From Pedobacter namyangjuensis (lineage in GTDB: Bacteria > Bacteroidota > Bacteroidia > Sphingobacteriales > Sphingobacteriaceae), in contig NZ_QMHQ01000001.1 of the NCBI RefSeq assembly GCF_003313325.1, positions 1,116,001-1,180,000 of the forward strand: a stretch of DNA of 64,000 nt, given 5' to 3'. The notes beneath the pieces were generated by a model that saw only the letters and a list, made by a program, of their open reading frames with translations, did no database searches and had not been told where the DNA came from. Position numbers and translations under genes: made by a program. Shown here one piece after another: positions 35,190 to 45,426 of the stretch. Positions within the stretch are counted from its first letter, which is position 1; the number at the start of each line of letters is the position of its first letter.

Positions 35190-36905
35190 ATGATGAAGTC
35201 TTCGTTTGTTATAAGAAATTGTGGTTGTTTGTTAATTGCGTTGTCAATTACCAATACAATTTATGCCCAAGATTTGAGCAACCTTAAAAATCAAAAGCCT
35301 TTTAGTTACAGTGGAGCGCTTGAGGTAAGAACTATTGGCTACCAGATGAATGGTGCCGCAAATAGGCGGAATCCATTTTCCTTAATCATCAGCGGAAGTC
35401 CGACGTTGAGCTTTTACGGATGGGATGTTCCTTTTAGTGTGGTTTACACAGATAGGAAAACCAATTTCCAACAACCCTTTAATCAATTTGGTTTAAGTCC
35501 GACTTATAAATGGATAACCTTGCACGGTGGTTATAGAAACCTGAATTTTTCTCCATATACATTAGGAGGCCACACCATGTTAGGGGCGGGTGCAGAGCTA
35601 AATCCCGGTAAATTTAGACTAGGATTTATGTACGGCCGGTTAAATAAAGCTACTGTAATAGATTCGGTAACGCAGTCGTTGGCGCCCCAAGCATTTACCA
35701 GAAAAGGTTATGCTGTAAAAGTTGGTTATGGAACAAAAAAGAGTTTTATCGACTTCAGCTATTTAAATGCTAAGGATGACAGTGTTGGTTTTCAGAAAAG
35801 TCAACTCAACAGGCAGTTTAACCCAATCGCTCCATCTGCAAATTCTGTGGTGGGTTACAAGGGTCAACTATCTTTTCTTAAATATTTCTCTGTAGAAAGT
35901 GAAGGTGCGGTAAGTCTGTATACGCGTAACTTACACACCACACTACCTATAGATTCTTTAGAAGATCCAATATTAAAAACGATTAGAAAATTTGCTAGGG
36001 TTAATGCCACTAGCGAGTTATATACTGCATTTAGTGCAGGTGTTGGCTATCGCGATAAAAAATATGGATTGAAATTAAACTACCGACGTATTGATCCTGA
36101 GTTTAAATCGATGGGTGCTTATTTTATTACTTCAGATATTGAAGCTTGGACGATTACTCCGTCTTTTATAGCCTGGAAGAATAAAATCAGTTTTAATGGA
36201 AGTATTGGTATCCAGAAAGATAATCTTCAAAATCAAAAGAATGCAACCAATAAAAGATTTATTGGCGCTGGTAATGCCAGTTTACAGTTTACCGATAAGT
36301 TGGGAGTTGATGCGAGTTATAGCAATTATTCCAATAACCAAACTCCAAACACCGTGCGCTTTGCAGACTCGCTAAGAATTGTACAAACTACTGAAATGTA
36401 CAGCTTAATGCCGAGGTACATAGTTAGCAACGAAAATTATACGCATATGGTTACCGTTGCAGCAACACTGAGCAATTTGAATGACTTTAACCAATTTTTT
36501 GCCGACAGTGCTGTTAGTAGAAATATGGATACTAAGCAGCTAATGGCTAATTATAGTATCGGTTTTATAAAACAAGGCATCAATCTAAATACAAGTGTAA
36601 ACACCACAAAGCTAAGTGGAATGGGTATTAACCAAACCTATACAGGCTTTTCTTTAGGTGGCGATGTTTCGCTACTTAAGTCGCTACTCAGGTTGTCTAC
36701 AAATCATTCACTCACGTTAGGTAAACAAGACATCGGAAAAAGCATTATCTACAACAGTTCGCTAAATACAAAATACCGGTTAACCAAAGGACATAACATA
36801 GATTTCGGACTTTATTTTCTGAGAAATTCGCCGGCAACTAGCGGGGGGGTACAACAAAAATATTCGGAGTTAAGAGGTGAATTGGCTTATCAAATAAAAT
36901 TTTAG
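35190..36905 (+). CDS. Predicted outer-membrane beta-barrel protein
   Basis: A 571-residue protein with a signal peptide (about 1-27, ending IYAQ) and regularly spaced amphipathic strands to the C-terminus, ending ELAYQIKF, a typical barrel-closing strand. I do not recognise a named family. The stop is 2 bases from the start of the giant gene, so the two are translated from one transcript. A role as pore, assembly factor or anchor for the three exported proteins downstream is an inference from position. A second ATG directly follows the first. Confidence 0.75.
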   Translation: MMKSSFVIRNCGCLLIALSITNTIYAQDLSNLKNQKPFSYSGALEVRTIGYQMNGAANRRNPFSLIISGSPTLSFYGWDVPFSVVYTDRKTNFQQPFNQFGLSPTYKWITLHGGYRNLNFSPYTLGGHTMLGAGAELNPGKFRLGFMYGRLNKATVIDSVTQSLAPQAFTRKGYAVKVGYGTKKSFIDFSYLNAKDDSVGFQKSQLNRQFNPIAPSANSVVGYKGQLSFLKYFSVESEGAVSLYTRNLHTTLPIDSLEDPILKTIRKFARVNATSELYTAFSAGVGYRDKKYGLKLNYRRIDPEFKSMGAYFITSDIEAWTITPSFIAWKNKISFNGSIGIQKDNLQNQKNATNKRFIGAGNASLQFTDKLGVDASYSNYSNNQTPNTVRFADSLRIVQTTEMYSLMPRYIVSNENYTHMVTVAATLSNLNDFNQFFADSAVSRNMDTKQLMANYSIGFIKQGINLNTSVNTTKLSGMGINQTYTGFSLGGDVSLLKSLLRLSTNHSLTLGKQDIGKSIIYNSSLNTKYRLTKGHNIDFGLYFLRNSPATSGGVQQKYSELRGELAYQIKF

Positions 36906-36907
36906 TT

Positions 36908-39900
36908 ATGAAGAGATTAATCTATTTTATCGTGTTAATACTTGCATTTGGGTTTACACAAACACTAAGTGCACAAGTAGGTGTTTCTATTAGAATTTTG
37001 CCTCCTTATCCCAACCGGATTACCGATTACGAAAGCAGGCCACAACAAGTGCTAATAACGCTTACAAATCAATCTGCCGGAACACAGCAAATTCAGTTGC
37101 GTGCCTCAGTAGTTGGCGATAATGGCATTCGGTTAGAAGTAGGTAGAAATTATAAGAGTTCGTCTGCAATAACACTAGCGCCTGGTCAAGTACGCAGCCT
37201 CAATGGTGCAGACCTAGTTACGCTTTTTGATTATAACCAACTTACCTACACCGGTATTACAAAAGAAGAATTTATAAGAGGAAATGGCTTGCCAGAGGGA
37301 AGCTATCAGGTTTGTATGCAAGCCTTTGATTACAATACCAATGCGCCTATAAGTGCAGATGAACCGGTAGGTTGTAGCAACAGGTTTTCTATTAGTAGTT
37401 TGGAGCCCCCATTAATTATTAAGCCTTTGGATGGCGATGAACTAAAACCAACCGTCGGAAATATTTTTACCATCAATTGGACAACACCTCCAGGTGCACC
37501 ACCATCAATTAGGTATAAAATTAGGATTATTGAAGTATTAGCTAACCGTAATCCTAACGATGCTTATTTATCGGCTGTGCCACCTTATTTCTTTGAAAAA
37601 GAAGTAATGGGAAATGTGTATGTGTACAACCCGTCAGATCCACAGTTTACTGCAGGTAGGAGATATGTACTTGCGGTAACGGCTTTCGATCCGAATGGAA
37701 GTTACACATTTAGAAACAATGGTATAAGCCAGGTAAGCTCTTTTACTTATGGTTCGCCAGATATTGCAGCTGGTGGTGAGAGTAAACCTACAGAAACAAA
37801 GAAAGAACCTAAAAAGCCGATGACTACTAATAGTATTAGAGGTAAGGCATTATGGGCATTTAAAGCTAGTGAAGAAAGTTATAAAGGAGCCATGGCGGTA
37901 GGAGGCAGTGGATCATCTGTGCAACTTGGCACATTAGGAAATATAACGAACAATGTTGTAGAAATGCCAAGGGCTTTTGCAACTGCCGGATTGCAACAGA
38001 CAACTATTGCTGCACAGGCAAATGCACCAACAAATACTGGTTTGAAGACAAGTGGCCAAGTAATAGGTGGCGTTGTGTTTAATTCGTTTAACCCATTAAC
38101 CGACAATCCAACTAACTTTAAAAAAGCGCTGTCTACCGATAAAACACTTTTGGCAACAGCTGCAAGCAACAGCTATGTAAGTGGACTGGTTACGCAAAAT
38201 GCAGCAGATGCCGCCGCTTCTTTATCTTCATCAATATTTGTTACCGGAAACCAAAAATTGGATTTTAGTATTGATGCGATTAGTGCAACCGCATCAAACA
38301 ACAAAATGCCTTTGGCTAATGCTACGGTAAAAATTATTGGAGTTGTTAGCAGTACACCGGTAAATTTGGGAATTTTTAACACTACCGTTAAGAAAGAACA
38401 GGAGAAGCAAAAAGAACAAGAGGCTTCTCAGTTTGGTATTTTAACACTTAATAAAAACGGAATACCTGCACCGCAAAAAGGTGTAGTACAGCCTACTCCT
38501 AATTCGAAAAACCAGCCAGCTTCTACAAATAAAGCTACCACTAACGGAGCTACTTTTAACATACAACCATTAGAGCCAAATTTGATCGCCTCCGGTCGTA
38601 CGGATGCCGAAGGAAATTTTGATATCAGCTTTGCTGACTTAAACTATACTGGCGGTAATCGCTTCAGTAGCATTAAAATTGTAATTACAAAAGGCGCTAT
38701 TGAGGAAACAAAAACCATCCCAATAAGTACGCTCCAAAATCCTGATGTTGATTTAGGCGAAGTTTTATGTATCGCTTCAACTTATCGATATACGCCTAAA
38801 GTAGAGCTCCCTCAGATTCAAGGTACAGCAAACGATAATAAAAATATTGTTGTTAAAATTTATAGGGAAGAAGCAGATGCTATTGCCTGTCCGTTTTTAG
38901 CTTACGATGGAAATTTATCTCCCGATAGGAAAACAAAAGAGGTAATAGGTGGAAAAAGTATGGTACTTATTGCAGCTGATAGTGTCAACGCAAAAAGTGC
39001 TGCTCAATTTAAATTTGCAAAGCTTTTTGAGGGAATTAATTATACCGTGCAAGTTAGCACAGGTGGCAACGTAAACAAACGTTCTGGCGGATTAAAACTT
39101 GCACAAACTGATCTGTCTAGTGCACAAGTAGCCAATGTTAAACCTACCTATACGCTTACTGCGCTTCCCCCATCAATTATTGGCTCTGTTCAATTATCGC
39201 TACAAAGCGGATTTGCATCAGTAAAAGATGCGGTAGTTAGGGTAGAATTTAACAAGGATGACGTTGAAGAACAAACTGGTGTTTTGCCCGGTAGTTTTGT
39301 AACCGCAAATAATCAATATTCGGCTCAATTGGTTAACGGCGTAAATAATGCCAATACAAATTTGCAACGTGCCACTGCGGTTCAGCAATCCATAAGTACA
39401 GCAAAATCAACTACTGCAAGTAATTTTTATACTGGCGGTCCAACAACTTCCATATTTAAAGGCGGAGCAGTTATGGCAAACGTTGGCAATGCTTTGGCTA
39501 ATGCACCAACTGCAGTGAACATGCTAGATCAATATAGCGGGCCGTATACCACTAAAACAGACAGTGCCGGTAATTATGCGATCGGAAATTTGCCAAGGTT
39601 AAAAGAAGGGAAGACTTTTACGGTAAAACTGTTAAAAGTACCAGCAGAATTTCAAAATCTTCAGATAGAACCATCTAATTCTGCCATCGTAAACAGAGTT
39701 TTAGATGGAGAGCAAAAAGATGTATCGTTTAGGATAAAACCTGACTTAGTTCAAATCGCCGGTCGCGTGGTGGCGGAAGATAAGAAAGCGTTAAACAATG
39801 CACGCTTAAATTTCGAAGGCTCTACAGATATGTTTACTACTGGTGAAACGGGTTTGTTCACGACAACCTATTTTCCTGGAACACATTATCTAATTGTAAA

Positions 39901-42900
39901 AAAAGAAGGATATGTCGACGCAAAAATCAAAGTTATAGTTCCTGCGAAATCCAGCGGCAGCAATGTGGGCGGAGCAACAGCGAATCAGGCAACTCAATTA
40001 CCAAGCAACGTACTTCAGAATAATCACCTTTTTCAAGCGGCAAATGTATTTGATGATACCAGAGCAAAAGCTTTGCAAAATACACAGGCCAACTCATTGG
40101 ATTTGAGTATACAGCTATTGAACACGCCGACTATAAAAAATGAAATTGCAAAAGGAGCTTCATTTTCTCCATCAATGTTTGGCGTAGCAGGTAGTCAAAG
40201 TGCTTCAAAGGTTAATAGCTCAGGAATTAAAAGCCTTACTTCTACAAGTTCGCCTGTGGCTACCAATGTTGCAGGGTCCAGCGGAAACGTGGTAAGTTTT
40301 TCATCGAACACATTTAGTGCGAATGCCAAAATTACAGATGTTGCTGCTGCAACTTCTATGAGCCAAGTGTTTACCAATGCGCTTACCAGCTCAAATTATG
40401 GTAGCAATACCTTAACCACTTTAGATTTAGGCGATGTAGGTTTCTTAAAAAGGCGATTAGGGAAAATCAGGTTCAAAGTTTTAGATGCGGAGACAAACGC
40501 TGCTATCGCGGAAGCAAAAATTAAACTTTTCGATACGGTTGGCGTAACCGACAATAAGGGCGAGTGGTATTATGAAGGTTTTGGTGGCGAAGCTAAAGTA
40601 GCGGTATCTGCGCCTAATGGAACTGCCTATGTAATAACCGAAGAAAGTTTGTTGATTAATGAAACAGGAAGCGAAATTGCGAAATCAATAAAATTACAAA
40701 AGGGAATAAAAGTTAGTGGCTTTGTACGCAAAGCCAGCAATACAATTGATGGCGTAACTATTAAGGTTGAAGAGAAACCATATCTGCTAACCGCTACAGA
40801 CGCTACTGGAGCCTACAGTTTGTATGTTCCCAAAGGAAAGTTTCAATTAAAAGCATCTAAACCTGGATATATTTCTAAAGTGCAGGCGGTAAATGCTGCA
40901 TCTACTGCAGTTCAATTAGATTTCGAGTTAGCAGACGGTGGCGGACGAAACATAGCTAAAATTTTAGGTTTCGATGTAGAGTTAGACCAAATGACTCCAG
41001 AAGGCAACAGCTATCGAGTTTCTGGTGCTTTCGTAAATCTTAAGCCAGCATTAACGGAGTTGAAATCTGCTATAGCTACCAAACTACAGTTTAGCAATAT
41101 AAAAATCAACTTCGATGCAAGTAACAACGCCATTCCAGAAGGCAATAAGATAGTAACCGACGAGCTTTCTTTACAATTTAAGTTGCTGAACTTTATTCCT
41201 GTTGCACTAAAATCGCCAAGTGGAATTACCGTTGAAACCGATGGCAATGGAGGTGGAAAAATAACTGCAGAGATTGTTGCGAATATGACGGCAATACAAG
41301 GTGGAAGAGGCTGGGGTTTAAGCGATGCTGATGTTAAATTATTCCCAGACAATGTTTCGGCTACAACTTTCGTAACTGCATTTGCTTCTTCAGCTACAGC
41401 TCAAGTAAGCGCTAAATATAAAATTAAAGGCCCACAAGCGGGTTGGCAAGGTAATTTGTATGGCTTTAAATTAATGGCTCAAACAGAACAATCGTTTGTA
41501 GATAAAGACGGATTACACTTTGTAGGAGAGCTACATACACCAGATCTAGGCGTTATTAAATCTAGTGTGTTTAAAATTGAAGAACTTTTAATCGGCGCAG
41601 ACTTACTGGTTAAAAGAGTTAATGTTAGCCAAACAGGTTTGCCAGCCATTAAAATTTTAGATTGGAGCGCTAATATCGCTTCGCTATTATTTAATGAAGA
41701 CGGTTTCAAAATTGGCGGTAACATGGTAATAAAAGTTCCAGCTTCTGGAACTTCTAACATTAATTTTTCTGATGTTACCATTGGTAAGGATATGTTTTTC
41801 GGGGGCAAGTTTGTAATCCCTGATAACGGAATTAACATTTTTAATATTGTAAGTATTAAAAAAGGAGCTTCTCCTATCTCATTTGGGCAGGTGCCAAACC
41901 AGTCTGGCGTTTATAAACTAGGCGGCTCGGGCAAAATCAAATTTACCAAATTTATTACTTCCGAGATTAACATTCCAATTTTCGAAGTGCATACCAACGG
42001 TCGTTTCCTAGTTGATGCACCAGTAAATTTTGAGACGAACCTAGCATTTGCCAAGTTAAAGGTTCAAGCCATTAAGTTTGATAATACAAGTGGCACTCCT
42101 TTCATCGGTGTTCAGGGAGCAGTTTCGGTAGATGTTCCACTGTTAAAATTAACCGCTGCAGATATATCCTTTAAAAATAGCGGTGGTGGCATAAGTGTTA
42201 CGGTGGGCAAAATAAAGGCCTCTTTAGATGTTCCGGTTTTAAAAACAGAAATAGAGGTTGATATGAAAGATAACGGTTTTGCCGGATCGGGTAAACTTGG
42301 CATTCCTGGTACACCCGTAAATGCGGGTATAGATTTCCATTACTACAAAGTAACAGGTGGAATAGACTTCGGTGCTAAGTTTAGTGCAAATGTAACCATC
42401 CCGATAGGTTTTGTAACCATAGAGCGTGTAGGCGGAGGCTTCCAATACAATACGGCTACCAAAGATTTTATGGTAGACATCAATGGTGCTCTATCTATCG
42501 CTAATCTTGGAGCGCTCGTAAAATTAGATCCTATAGGTTTAACGGTTCGAAGCGGACCTGTGATAGAGGGTTATGGTGGCGTAGTCGTGGGTTCTACACT
42601 TAATTTGGCAAACGCCAGAATGAAACTCGATTTCCCGCAGGAAACATTTAGTGTTACAGTTGATTCGCATATCGAACCCATAAAGGGTGTTATGAGTACA
42701 AAATTACAGGGCGATTTAATTATCAGCTTGAAAAAAGACGATCGTTTTGCCTTTCTCGGGTGTGCTATGGAAACCAATTTACTAGGACTTATAAAATCGA
42801 ATGGAGAGTTTGCTTTAGGTGTAGGCGTTAAAAATCCGGTTACTCGTGGAGATAGAGTTAGCTATTATTTTAGAAACGTTGATAGAAAATACGTACAGGA

Positions 42901-43375
42901 TGTATTTTCTGGAGTGTATATAAATGCCACCGCAAAAATGGGTATCCCTAAAGATAAGGCTATAGGATTTGACTTTAAAATTGCTAGTGCAAGTTTATAC
43001 TTCTATACAGAATCTAATGCAAAGCTCATTTTAAATTTTGCTGAAGATAGTTATCTATTCGGTTTAAGCGGAAAATTTGGAGGTGGCTTCGAGTTTTGCG
43101 TAGCCAGTATTGCATGTGCAGGTTTCGGATATGATGCTTGTTATGATTTTATGGGCGGGCGTAATGATACTGATGGTTGGTTTATTAGTGGTGAAGCTTC
43201 TGGAAATGTATCCTTAAAAATAGGCGGATGCAACCCGTCATGTAATTCTGTGAAATTTGGGCTTTGTTTTCCAGCATTTAGGCTTTGTGGTACAGGGGGA
43301 GTTAAGGCTTCCTATGCACAAAACAGAGGATTGAGTTTTAAAGCATTTGTAGGTGGTAGTCCATTGTGTAATTAA
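36908..43375 (+). CDS. Giant exported protein with TANFOR-like N-terminus and regulatory-like repeats
   Basis: A 2155-residue exported protein, signal peptide about 1-22. Residues about 24-180 match the TANFOR pattern (ILPPYPNRITDYESRPQQVL, and FIRGNGLPEGSYQVCMQAFDY). An FN3-like segment follows (about 180-290). Carboxypeptidase-regulatory-like modules lie near residues 563, 880, 950, 1186 and 1268, separated by serine/alanine-rich linkers. From about 1354 to the end is a very long repetitive amphipathic beta region, with clustered cysteines after about 2064. No type IX sorting domain is seen. The product is probably on or across the outer membrane; its function is unknown. Confidence 0.8.
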   Translation: MKRLIYFIVLILAFGFTQTLSAQVGVSIRILPPYPNRITDYESRPQQVLITLTNQSAGTQQIQLRASVVGDNGIRLEVGRNYKSSSAITLAPGQVRSLNGADLVTLFDYNQLTYTGITKEEFIRGNGLPEGSYQVCMQAFDYNTNAPISADEPVGCSNRFSISSLEPPLIIKPLDGDELKPTVGNIFTINWTTPPGAPPSIRYKIRIIEVLANRNPNDAYLSAVPPYFFEKEVMGNVYVYNPSDPQFTAGRRYVLAVTAFDPNGSYTFRNNGISQVSSFTYGSPDIAAGGESKPTETKKEPKKPMTTNSIRGKALWAFKASEESYKGAMAVGGSGSSVQLGTLGNITNNVVEMPRAFATAGLQQTTIAAQANAPTNTGLKTSGQVIGGVVFNSFNPLTDNPTNFKKALSTDKTLLATAASNSYVSGLVTQNAADAAASLSSSIFVTGNQKLDFSIDAISATASNNKMPLANATVKIIGVVSSTPVNLGIFNTTVKKEQEKQKEQEASQFGILTLNKNGIPAPQKGVVQPTPNSKNQPASTNKATTNGATFNIQPLEPNLIASGRTDAEGNFDISFADLNYTGGNRFSSIKIVITKGAIEETKTIPISTLQNPDVDLGEVLCIASTYRYTPKVELPQIQGTANDNKNIVVKIYREEADAIACPFLAYDGNLSPDRKTKEVIGGKSMVLIAADSVNAKSAAQFKFAKLFEGINYTVQVSTGGNVNKRSGGLKLAQTDLSSAQVANVKPTYTLTALPPSIIGSVQLSLQSGFASVKDAVVRVEFNKDDVEEQTGVLPGSFVTANNQYSAQLVNGVNNANTNLQRATAVQQSISTAKSTTASNFYTGGPTTSIFKGGAVMANVGNALANAPTAVNMLDQYSGPYTTKTDSAGNYAIGNLPRLKEGKTFTVKLLKVPAEFQNLQIEPSNSAIVNRVLDGEQKDVSFRIKPDLVQIAGRVVAEDKKALNNARLNFEGSTDMFTTGETGLFTTTYFPGTHYLIVKKEGYVDAKIKVIVPAKSSGSNVGGATANQATQLPSNVLQNNHLFQAANVFDDTRAKALQNTQANSLDLSIQLLNTPTIKNEIAKGASFSPSMFGVAGSQSASKVNSSGIKSLTSTSSPVATNVAGSSGNVVSFSSNTFSANAKITDVAAATSMSQVFTNALTSSNYGSNTLTTLDLGDVGFLKRRLGKIRFKVLDAETNAAIAEAKIKLFDTVGVTDNKGEWYYEGFGGEAKVAVSAPNGTAYVITEESLLINETGSEIAKSIKLQKGIKVSGFVRKASNTIDGVTIKVEEKPYLLTATDATGAYSLYVPKGKFQLKASKPGYISKVQAVNAASTAVQLDFELADGGGRNIAKILGFDVELDQMTPEGNSYRVSGAFVNLKPALTELKSAIATKLQFSNIKINFDASNNAIPEGNKIVTDELSLQFKLLNFIPVALKSPSGITVETDGNGGGKITAEIVANMTAIQGGRGWGLSDADVKLFPDNVSATTFVTAFASSATAQVSAKYKIKGPQAGWQGNLYGFKLMAQTEQSFVDKDGLHFVGELHTPDLGVIKSSVFKIEELLIGADLLVKRVNVSQTGLPAIKILDWSANIASLLFNEDGFKIGGNMVIKVPASGTSNINFSDVTIGKDMFFGGKFVIPDNGINIFNIVSIKKGASPISFGQVPNQSGVYKLGGSGKIKFTKFITSEINIPIFEVHTNGRFLVDAPVNFETNLAFAKLKVQAIKFDNTSGTPFIGVQGAVSVDVPLLKLTAADISFKNSGGGISVTVGKIKASLDVPVLKTEIEVDMKDNGFAGSGKLGIPGTPVNAGIDFHYYKVTGGIDFGAKFSANVTIPIGFVTIERVGGGFQYNTATKDFMVDINGALSIANLGALVKLDPIGLTVRSGPVIEGYGGVVVGSTLNLANARMKLDFPQETFSVTVDSHIEPIKGVMSTKLQGDLIISLKKDDRFAFLGCAMETNLLGLIKSNGEFALGVGVKNPVTRGDRVSYYFRNVDRKYVQDVFSGVYINATAKMGIPKDKAIGFDFKIASASLYFYTESNAKLILNFAEDSYLFGLSGKFGGGFEFCVASIACAGFGYDACYDFMGGRNDTDGWFISGEASGNVSLKIGGCNPSCNSVKFGLCFPAFRLCGTGGVKASYAQNRGLSFKAFVGGSPLCN

Positions 43376-43397
43376 CTAATATTTAAAATTTTAAGAC

Positions 43398-45404
43398 ATG
43401 AAAACTTTAGTAGCTATCATATTTTGCTTGTACGCAATGGTAAAAGTCCAAGCTCAAATCAGCCCGTCAACAGGTGTTCAAATGGGAACTATAATGCCTG
43501 GGCCTAGTTCAGTATATGGCATTGTTTTTACAAATGATGACATGAATTCTATCAATCTATATTCGGCATCTATAAAGCAATACGATATCTACAAGGACGA
43601 AAAAGGTACAGGAAATTTTAAGAAAATTTTGGCGTTAACGTTTCCAACCTCATTTGCAGATTTTAGAAGTCGTGTTGGAGAAGAGGTAGCACAGCAAGTT
43701 AAAAATAATTTTAATACAAATGCCGATGAGGAAGCCTACAAAATGCTGGTTGCAGGAGATCCTAATAAAATGGGCTTTCTGGTTTTTTCAAAAATCTTTT
43801 TAAAGGGTATTGGGGTCTTGTGGCAAGATGTTGATGTTAAGGGAAACCATTCTTCAACTACTTACAAAATACTAAAGATTGATAATAAAGGGCAAGAGCA
43901 ATTATTACTAAGTCAGAAATTAAGCGATGTTAGTCGAGTACCTTTTGCTAAATACGAATTGCAGAACTTAACAAGTACAGATAGCGTTGTGCAAATGTCA
44001 TGGTATGCAAAAGCAACCAATACACCTGCATTTATGGCTAAGGTTTACCGAAAATCAAATACCGATAAGAGTTTTACCGTTGTGCCTCAATTAAGTATAG
44101 TGAGTAATACGAACGACACTTCTAAAATTAGCTTTTCTGAACGTGTAATACCAGGCAAGCTTTTTAATTATTATGTAGTGCCCGAGGATTTTGCGGGTAA
44201 TGAAGGCTTGCCATCAGATACGGCTTTTGCCATCAGTAAATCTTTTAGTCAGCTAAAAGGAATTGAAGACTTTAAAATTGCGGATTCTGTAAAAGGAGCG
44301 TGGTTGTCTTGGAAAGGTTTGCCAAATGAAGGCATTTATACCGGAATTCAGATTTTAAAATCGAGAAAAAGTACAGATGGGTTTTTAGAAGTAGCAACAG
44401 TCTCATCAACCGATAGCAGTTATTACGATAAGGAAATTCTACCTAACGTAGTATATTTCTATCAACTTAGGCCATTAACAATAGGCGCTAAAGGATTTGG
44501 TTTGTTACCGTCTGCAAGCGCTAACATCGCTGTTAAAAATCAAAATGAGGTTCCTTTTGCGCCGCAAGGTTTAAAAGTTTGGCAAGACAGTACAGCGCAA
44601 GTTCAGTTACATTGGGATATAAATCCAGAAATAGATCAGTTTGCATATTATGTGCTTAGGGGTACCTCAAAAGAAGATATGAGGATTGTATCTCCTGCAT
44701 TACGTACCAATGTTTATACAGATTCGCTATCCAATTTAGATGGACAAACAACCTATTTCTATGGGGTTAAGTTGATGAATATTTCTCAAAAAATGAGCGA
44801 TATATCTACTACTGTTATGTTTAAGCCACTTAAAGTAGAGTTTGTGCCTTACCCATCGGGTATTAGTGCTCGTTATGCAGATGGTGCAGTTAAACTGCTT
44901 TGGGAAGACATGATTGCTAAACACGATGAGGTTATAGGATATAAAATATATAGAAAAGGCAAGGCCGATAAAGACTTTAAGTTACTTAACTCGGCAATAG
45001 TTAATACAGTAATATTTGAAGATAATACGGCAGAAGTTGGTGAAACTTATGAGTATGGCATAACTGCAGTAAATGCAACTGCTAGTCAGAGCGTACTATC
45101 GCCGGTTACTTCTGTTTCTATTCCAATAAGCAGTGTTTTGGCTCCTCCAGCAGATTTGTATTTAGTTAACAAGGTGGAAGGAGTTTATATATCCTGGCCA
45201 AATCAGTCTGATGCCAAGAACATAAATATTATTTATAGAAAAGGCTCTGCTGAAAAGGATTTTAAAATGATTGCTGAAATATCGACAGATAATTATACAG
45301 ATACATCAGCTCAGAAAGGAATGCTTTACAGCTATAGAATTGTGGCAAAAAGTAAGCTAGGTAATAGTAATCCTGGTGTAGAGAAATCGATAAGAAGAAA
45401 TTAA
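43398..45404 (+). CDS. Exported protein with five FN3-like domains
   Basis: A 668-residue protein: signal peptide (about 1-20, ending VQAQ), a unique N-terminal domain (about 21-190), then five fibronectin type III-like domains, each with a W or L strand and the ending Y.I.RKG or similar (for example VIGYKIYRKGKADKDFKLL and VNIIYRKGSAEKDF-like end). It starts 22 bases after the giant gene. FN3 tandem arrays usually serve as spacers or protein-binding arms on secreted proteins. Its partner is probably the giant protein. Confidence 0.82.
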   Translation: MKTLVAIIFCLYAMVKVQAQISPSTGVQMGTIMPGPSSVYGIVFTNDDMNSINLYSASIKQYDIYKDEKGTGNFKKILALTFPTSFADFRSRVGEEVAQQVKNNFNTNADEEAYKMLVAGDPNKMGFLVFSKIFLKGIGVLWQDVDVKGNHSSTTYKILKIDNKGQEQLLLSQKLSDVSRVPFAKYELQNLTSTDSVVQMSWYAKATNTPAFMAKVYRKSNTDKSFTVVPQLSIVSNTNDTSKISFSERVIPGKLFNYYVVPEDFAGNEGLPSDTAFAISKSFSQLKGIEDFKIADSVKGAWLSWKGLPNEGIYTGIQILKSRKSTDGFLEVATVSSTDSSYYDKEILPNVVYFYQLRPLTIGAKGFGLLPSASANIAVKNQNEVPFAPQGLKVWQDSTAQVQLHWDINPEIDQFAYYVLRGTSKEDMRIVSPALRTNVYTDSLSNLDGQTTYFYGVKLMNISQKMSDISTTVMFKPLKVEFVPYPSGISARYADGAVKLLWEDMIAKHDEVIGYKIYRKGKADKDFKLLNSAIVNTVIFEDNTAEVGETYEYGITAVNATASQSVLSPVTSVSIPISSVLAPPADLYLVNKVEGVYISWPNQSDAKNINIIYRKGSAEKDFKMIAEISTDNYTDTSAQKGMLYSYRIVAKSKLGNSNPGVEKSIRRN

Positions 45405-45426
45405 TCCTACATAAATTCAAAATATC

